Assembly (NCBI GenBank): GCA_032622095.1
Contig: CP136063.1
Location: 185,359,956 to 185,423,955, forward strand
DNA: 64,000 bases
Direction: 5' to 3'
DNA from: Siphonodentalium dalli
Lineage: Eukaryota; Mollusca; Scaphopoda; Gadilida; Siphonodentaliidae
Below the pieces are notes generated by a model. It did not search any database and had not been told where the DNA came from. It was given only the letters and a program-made list of their open reading frames with translations. The position numbers and the translations under genes were made by a program. Shown here one piece after another: positions 58,357-64,000 of the stretch (position 1 is the first letter of the stretch; each line of letters opens with the position of its first letter).

Positions 58357-58675
58357 TTAAAATAAATGTACGGGTACAAGTGACAATAGCTCTCAACTTA
58401 TTTAGACATTCATAAATGAGGCAGGGACACTGTTGCAGAGCAGCCAGAAGACAAAGGAGCATATGTTACCTGAATTTAAATTTACGCAGTATTGTTATAA
58501 AAAATTTGAAACTTTACAGTGCAAATATAATCTGACAAAAAATAATACTTCTTCGCTAGTATTCATTACACAAGAGGTGGCATCAGAGATGCTGTGTCTC
58601 GTTTTCGGTGGCTTACCGCCGGTGGCTACCGCCAATTGGTGTGCATCAGTATCGGTAGACTAATTAATAGGTAAA

Positions 58676-59490
58676 ATCGAAAAAAGACTAATTAAGGGCC
58701 ATAACTCCATCAAATTTTATCGGGCCAGGCTGGTTTCGAACTCGTCCGAAATATTCTTGGCAAGTATGTCTATTCCAAATTTTAAACAAATCGGAGGACG
58801 TTTGTTGAAGTTATCGCGCTAACGAGCTGAAAATTCGTGAAATATGACTAATTAAGGGCCATAACTCTATCAAATTTTATCAGACCAGGCCGGTTTTCGA
58901 ACTCGTCCGAGATATTATTGAGAAACACCTATATACCAAATTTTAATCAAATCGGATAACGTTTGTTGAAGTTATCGCGCTAACGAGCTGAAAATTCCTG
59001 AAAAATGACTAATTAAGGACCATAACTCTATCAAATTTTATCGGACCAGGCCGGTTTTCGAACTCGTCCGAGATATTCTTGGGAGACACCTATATACCAA
59101 ATTTCAATCAAATCGGATAACGTTTGTTGAAGTTATCGCGCTAACGAGCTGAAAATTCGTGAAAAATGACTAATTAAGGGCCATAACTCTATCAAATTTT
59201 ATCGGACCAGGCCGGTTTTCGAACTCATCCGAGATATTCTTGGGAGACACCTATATACCAAATTTCAATCATATCGGATAACGTTTGTTGAAGTTATCGC
59301 GCTAACGAGCTGAAAATTCGTGAAAAATGGCAAAGGGCCATAACTCTGTAATAAATGTGCGGACGAACCCGATTTTTTGTCTGCAGCTTACGTGCATGGA
59401 TATGTACTCACACACGCCGGCCCACTGTCCCTCATCAAACTATAAGTCGAGTTTTGGAAAAAAACTCGACTAAAAACCTTATGTATATAT
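58676..59490 (-). repeat. 161-bp tandem array, four copies plus partial
   Basis: GACTAATTAAGG(G/A)CCATAAC starts at 58686, 58846, 59007 and 59168, with a partial fifth start at about 59329. Periods are 160, 161 and 161 bp. Units are nearly identical in their right half (GTTGAAGTTATCGCGCTAAC, GAGCTGAAAATTC). The right end runs through CCGATTTTTTGTCTGC and GCACACACGCCGGCCCAC-type sequence into a hairpin AGTCGAGTTTTGG / AAACTCGACT (59447-59472). Monomer length and structure match bivalve BIV160-type repeats inside pearl elements. Confidence 0.8.
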
Positions 59491-59960
59491 TATTAATATT
59501 AACAGATGGACCACTCAGTTAATGTAATGAACTAGTTATGCGTGACCAAGAGTCAGTCACAGGTGCATTAGGTAATTAGTGTTAGAGTTTGTCATATTAC
59601 ATCGTTTGTTAGAAGTTATACAACTCCTGCTATGAGACTAAATCAACTATCAAAGTCTTGATTATGAGTATTAGCCCCTAGCAGCAGTGAAATATAGGAT
59701 TAGTCTCTAAATTGTCATTTTTAATGATGAATACATCTCTCAATGTTAGGCATCAACAGCTTCGGAAGTGACCTGTTTCTGTTTATCTTTGTTTTCCATT
59801 CTGCAAATTTATCAGTCTTATAAACATGAAATTTTATTGTATTGTTTAGCCATAACTCACAACTTTGATTTCACAAATTTAATACACATGATTTTTCTTT
59901 AAGTGTTTTTTTTTTTATCAGTTCCTATAAAGAACTGAAAATTCCATTATAAATTGGGTT
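59491..59960. other. Unclassified AT-rich stretch
   Basis: Nothing recognised. Confidence 0.3.
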
Positions 59961-60479
59961 GTAAGGCCAAAAAAAAGGTTTTGATTCTCAGGCATCGCCG
60001 CATCGAAAAAAATGGCACACGTTGGACCATTTTATTTCGATTTCGGATTTCACTGTAGTTGTAAACCGGTAACGTACATAACGTACTACTGTAAAGTATA
60101 TTTGGCTTTACCTAGCTTTCATCTGTGAAAACTTCAAATAGTTTGAGTTCAGGTGTGTTATTATTCAGCCTTCAGACTTCAGTATTTCAATCAAATACAG
60201 TACAGGAACATTAATAATTTGATCAAACTCAACCTGGTTATCAGGTGGGATATCATAATACCAAATGAAAAATTAACATAGAGATTAGTAATATAAATAG
60301 TAATTACTAACTTAATAGACATTGTTTCTGTACTACATGTAGTATATTATGTATGTGTCTCACTTCAATTTTATAAAATAGCCTATTATATGAATTAGAG
60401 TGATAATGGTAAGTCTCATTTCAAGCAGGATAATCATAGTCCATTGAACCAAAAGATATCTGACAATATCTTATAAGCA

Positions 60480-61190
60480 TTTCCAATCCATAATATAAAA
60501 CAAGAGATCGACTGTCTTCCGGTGCATACCCTCTTAGCCTGATGTGGGCATATCTATAACTTATGATTGCTATATTTCGGACAGATGGACCCAAAAAATC
60601 AGCATTTTCATGTAAACAAAGATGAATAACTATAAAACAAAAAACAAAACAGTTGAATGTGCCATTAAATGTCCTCATAGTGGTGAACGTCCATACAAAA
60701 TGTCATTGAGATCCGAGCATTACTGTTCAAGTTATGACCTCAGAACAGATGTCGGATGGACCAAACAGCCAACATTTCCAGATAAACAAAGATGAATAAC
60801 TCTAGAATAGAAAAGCGGAACAGAACAATGGAACCCTCTTTTTAATGTCTTCATAGTAGTGAACATCCATACCAAGTTTCATTGAGATCCCAGTACAACT
60901 GTTGAAGTTACGATATGAACAGACCCCAGACAGACCAAAAAGCCAACATTTCCAGATAAACAAAGATGAAACACTCTAGAATGGAAAATCCGAACAAAAC
61001 GATGGAACCCTCTATTTAATGTCCTCGTAGTAGTGAACATCCGTACCTAATTTCGTTGAGATCCGAGTACTACTGTTCAAATTATGACATGATCAGACAT
61101 CGGACGGACGTACGGACGGATGGATGGATGGACGCACAGGTGCAAAACAGTATACCCCCTTTTTTTTTTTAAAGGGGTATAAAAAATTTC
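60480..61190 (-). repeat. Pearl-like array with about 170-bp monomers
   Basis: AGATAAACAAAGATGAA or a close variant recurs near 60610, 60780 and 60955, each with GAACATCC(A/G)TACC and TTCATTGAGATCC. The right edge has GGACGGACGTACGGACGGATGG followed by a hairpin TATACCCCCTTTT / AAAGGGGTATA (61152-61182). On the minus strand this is the same hairpin, microsatellite, monomer order as in the arrays at 250 and 7610. Confidence 0.65.
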
Positions 61191-61299
61191 CAAAGTTATG
61201 CTTGAGAAACTTGATCAAATTGACCTCGCAGTAAAATTCAAAATACTGACTCTGCCCTAGATTAGCTCTAAATGCAATGGATTTTCAAATTTTTTCCAG

Positions 61300-61561
61300 G
61301 GTGATAACCCCACCATTAGCAGGGGGGTCACCCCTCCCAAACCTTCCTCCGCTCAGGCCTTCAGGTTATGCCTTTGGCATATCATTGCCCAAAAACAGGT
61401 GTCCTAAAAAAATACCTAGATCCTTCACTGAATGCGGAGGAGAAGGTGGTGTTCTGAAGCCATCATTAAGAGATCGGTTCAAGACGGTCACTCCAATATG
61501 TGAACAGTGCAGTGGTGCTAGACTGACTCCAGTTGTCGCCAGACCATATGGGAAATATTAG
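61300..61561 (+). CDS. Candidate terminal exon of an unidentified gene
   Basis: Preceded by AAATTTTTTCCAG, a good polypyrimidine-AG acceptor. The frame (86 codons after the junction) gives VITPPLAGGSPLPNLPPLRP, SGYAFGISLPKNRCPKKIP, RSFTECGGEGGVLKPSLRDR and PICEQCSGARLTPVVARPYG, ending KY and TAG. Base composition is more balanced than in the flanks, and ATTAAA lies about 45 bases after the stop. The Pro/Gly/Arg/Lys-rich, Cys-containing composition resembles small basic cytoskeleton-associated proteins, but no family is recognised. It lies on the strand opposite RFX and inside the split left arm of the large inverted repeat, so a retrocopy fragment is the main alternative. Confidence 0.4.
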
Positions 61562-63562
61562 GATTATCAAAGACTATATTAGTATATAGACTAGTATATA
61601 TGTAAATATTAAAGCATATGTAAGATTGAATTGGAGTTTATAGTTTCTCAGTCATCTTGGTTAACATGATTGGGGCTTAGAAGCGCATAGTTTGGGTTAT
61701 TGACAAGTATTATACAGTTATTTTTAAAGATACTGAAAAAAAAAAGGTTAAGCCTACCTACCTACCCTAATTTTTTTCAGCTCGTTAGCGGAAACAAACG
61801 TATTTTTTTGTTAGGCCTAACACAAAAATAGGAAACTGTCACACAGAAATTAGTTACATTTCAGATATCAAATAGGAGCTAAATACAACGTTGTATGTGT
61901 GGGTATTCAACAATAGACCATAGGCAACGATAACTATCAGGTATATTGTCACCACAGGCTGTCCAAACCCCTAAGTTTATTGGTCAAATGTGTTGAAATA
62001 TTTCGATAAAAGCTGGAAGTTTAGTCGTCCGCGAACCTGACCTTTGCACAATAAGTAAGTAACCCTGCAAGATAAAGTCTTCACACCTTGCTACACTATT
62101 GTGATCGAAGGATTTCGCAAACCGGAGCGCAATACAGTTGGACATAATTATATTGGCCATGTTTATGATGGTTATTTGAAGTTTTAAGTGAATCAAGACT
62201 TTCTATGATAGTTTGGAAGATCACTTTATCTTTATCTTTACGTTCCATATTGTTATATGAATCGAATATGTAGTTCTGCGTGTTGTTAAAAATTATTGTG
62301 CCGATATTAAAATCATAATATATATATCATTCTAGGTAATCCCTATATGATGTACGGGTAGTACAATGTCATTATTTGTCATTCTTTATATCAGATTAAA
62401 TTAGTTTATATCCATTACAATGTTCTCCCAACATTTTCTGGACCTGGGAAGGTATAATAACCCATGCTTACTATGGGCAGAAAAAAAAAAAAATAAAAAA
62501 AAAATAAAACCCTCGGTCCCTCATTGATTTTCCAAAAAATTGCCTGAGAATCAAATATCTTTTTTTTTGGTTGGCCTAAGATAATACATTTATCTGATAT
62601 GATGGGATATCTTATAGATGAAAATCAGATTGAGAATGAAGAAAGTATATAAAAAAAAAACCAACAAAAATTAAGGCCAAAAAAAAAAAGAGAAGATATT
62701 TGAATCTCGGGCAATTTATTTTTTAAATCAAGGTCCAGAAAATGTTGGGAGAACTTTGTAATGGATATAAACTAATTTAATCTGATATTAAGAATGACAA
62801 ATTATGACATTGTACTACCCATAAATCATATAGGGATTACCTAAAATGATAGATATATTTATATGATTTTAATATCAATACAATCATTTTTAACAACATG
62901 CAGAACTACATATCCGATTCATATAAAAATACGGAACGTAAATAGACGAAACGAAAAGATAAAATGATCTTCCGTACTATTATAGAAAGTCTTGATTCAC
63001 TTATTCCACTGAATAATTAGAGACTGTATACCGCAATGGATGATGTACAATAAAACTTTAAATAACCATCATAAACACGGCCAATATTCACTGTATACCG
63101 CAATGGATAGACAAAATAAACTTCAAATAACCATCATAAACATGGCCAATATTCACCGCTTGTCACACTCTATAATGATCAGGTTTGCATAACTTTGTTC
63201 GCAATAGCATAGCAAGGGGGAACATTCTATCTTGCAGGGTTACTTGCTTACTTACTGTGCAAAGGTCAATATCCAACTTCCTTTGTTGCTATGGTCTTTT
63301 GTTGAATACCCACACATACAATGTTGTATTTGGCTCCTATTCGATATAGTTTCCTATTTTCGTGTTACCGGTTTACAACTATTGTAGAATCCAAAATCGA
63401 AATAAAATGGTCAAACGCGGGCCATTTTTTCAAAGCGCCGATGCCTGAGAATCAAAAACTCTTTTTTTTTTTTAGCTAAGATGACCTACCTATCCAAACT
63501 TTTTTGCATCAGGTAGGAGATGGGCAAACAATCATTTTAATAATAGCGGCCCTACCTCTTAA

Positions 63563-63803
63563 CCCTTCCAAGACTGGAGCTTCCTGAAATTTTGTGAAAA
63601 ACCCTGTGCCAATGTATTCTCATATATATGCGACTCTCCCACAGGGAGCCTTGCATATCTAAGAGAATGCATTGTTCTAACAATATTTACCTTCACCTTG
63701 TAAGCCTGTACATTCTCTAAAATATGCGAGGCTCACATATCTAAGAGAATGCACTGGCGCAGGATCTTAATGCTGCACCAGCACAGCTTCCAACATGAAA
63801 GGG
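63563..63803. mobile_element. TTAA-flanked piggyBac-like MITE, second copy
   Basis: CCCTTCCAAGACTGGAGC at the left, GCTTCCAACATGAAAGGG at the right, TTAA on both sides (63559-63562, 63804-63807). Same interior plan as 58115-58356: AATGTATTCTCATATATATG, GGGAGCCTTGCATATCTAAG, GAATGCACTGGCGCAGGATC. Confidence 0.85.
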
Positions 63804-63834
63804 TTAATGATGCCAGTACCATGTATGAAGAAAT

Positions 63835-64000
63835 TTCTATTCTCTAATATATGCGAGTCTCAAATAGGGAGCCTCGCATATATAAGAGAAAAATTGGCCT
63901 AACATTATTTACCTTGACATTGTAATCCAATGCACTCTCTTACATATGTGAGTCTCCCACATATTTAAGAGAATGCACTGGCACAGAATCTTTAATGCTG
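63835..64000. mobile_element. Partial third copy running off the window
   Basis: TATTCTCTAATATATGCGAG, GGGAGCCTCGCATATATAAG, GCCTAACATTATTTACC and GAATGCACTGGCACAG follow the interior of the piggyBac-like MITEs. The left TTAA end is missing (the sequence starts inside the element) and the right end is cut by the window edge. Confidence 0.7.

Larger units (their letters stand above)
59967..63478. repeat. Large composite inverted repeat (TAGGCC/poly-A family)
   Basis: Outer pair: GTTTTGATTCTCAGGCATCG to TAAACCGGTAAC (59976-60074) matches inverted sequence at 63365-63470. Inner pair: 61819-62450 matches 62719-63363 in inverse orientation (for example GTGTGGGTATTCAACA and GAATACCCACACATAC; AGAACTACATATCCGATTC). 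The central spacer of about 270 bp itself contains two opposed poly-A/GGCC blocks. On the right the outer and inner pairs are contiguous; on the left they are split by about 1.74 kb (60075-61818). The right arm has a 67-bp tandem duplication (CTGTATACCGCAATGGAT at 63024 and 63091). Confidence 0.75.

Noticed and set aside
58433-58663. 76-codon plus-strand frame with Ala/Val-rich end
   Set aside because: It sits at the edge of a tandem array, with no start context, family similarity or splice support.
58676-59490. Regular direct repeats resembling a CRISPR array
   Set aside because: Units are 161 bp with no unique spacers, the genome is eukaryotic, and the structure fits bivalve satellite-like elements.

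Overview
This is a eukaryotic, AT-rich, repeat-dominated window. It most likely comes from a bivalve mollusc. The clue is the abundance of 120-200 bp tandem monomers sitting beside (TCCG/CGGA)n microsatellites and short hairpins, an organisation known from the bivalve pearl, BIV160 and Helitron-derived elements. The spliced RFX exons rule out a prokaryote. The species assignment is inference.

Protein-coding content is sparse. The one confident gene lies on the minus strand at 50621-54463: the last three coding exons of an RFX1/2/3-type transcription factor, with consensus splice sites and continuous phase. Its upstream exons (DNA-binding domain, start of the dimerisation region) were not found to the right and probably lie beyond the window. 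A weaker candidate is a terminal exon on the plus strand at 61300-61561. A decayed coding region with many in-frame stops lies on the minus strand at 19692-21356. Most other open frames are short or come from repeats.

Layout. 250-2580: pearl-like tandem arrays. 2600-5330: foldback element and more pearl-like sequence. 6880-8871: pearl/Helitron-like elements with a textbook Helitron 3' end near 8870. 10631-10788: first of five TA-flanked MITEs. 11130-16262: long arrays carrying the AAGATGGC motif, including about 555-bp units, one interrupted by a retroposon with target-site duplication. 17135-17598: TTAA-flanked element. 18280-21640: diffuse AAGATGGC repeats and the decayed coding region. 21732-27010: a 5.3-kb palindrome with a minisatellite at its core. 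27400-30000: small foldbacks and duplications. 30496-36251: two inverted copies of a 1.33-kb CAGGG-ended transposon, one holding a nested MITE. 36330-40900: inverted repeat pair and a TA-flanked transposon. 40900-50250: mostly low-information AT-rich DNA with MITEs, a near-perfect 263-bp palindrome and TTAA elements. 50390-54463: RFX 3' end, with a BED-finger-bearing transposon in its intron. 55021-64000: MITE, pearl-like arrays including a 161-bp tandem array, a second large palindrome and TTAA elements.

The main biology visible here is the mobile-element ecology. Several families of non-autonomous elements with recognisable target duplications (TA, TTAA, 5 bp, 7 bp) are nested in one another, which allows relative dating. 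Many tandem arrays that look unrelated share one base skeleton. No operon-like or defence system is present.
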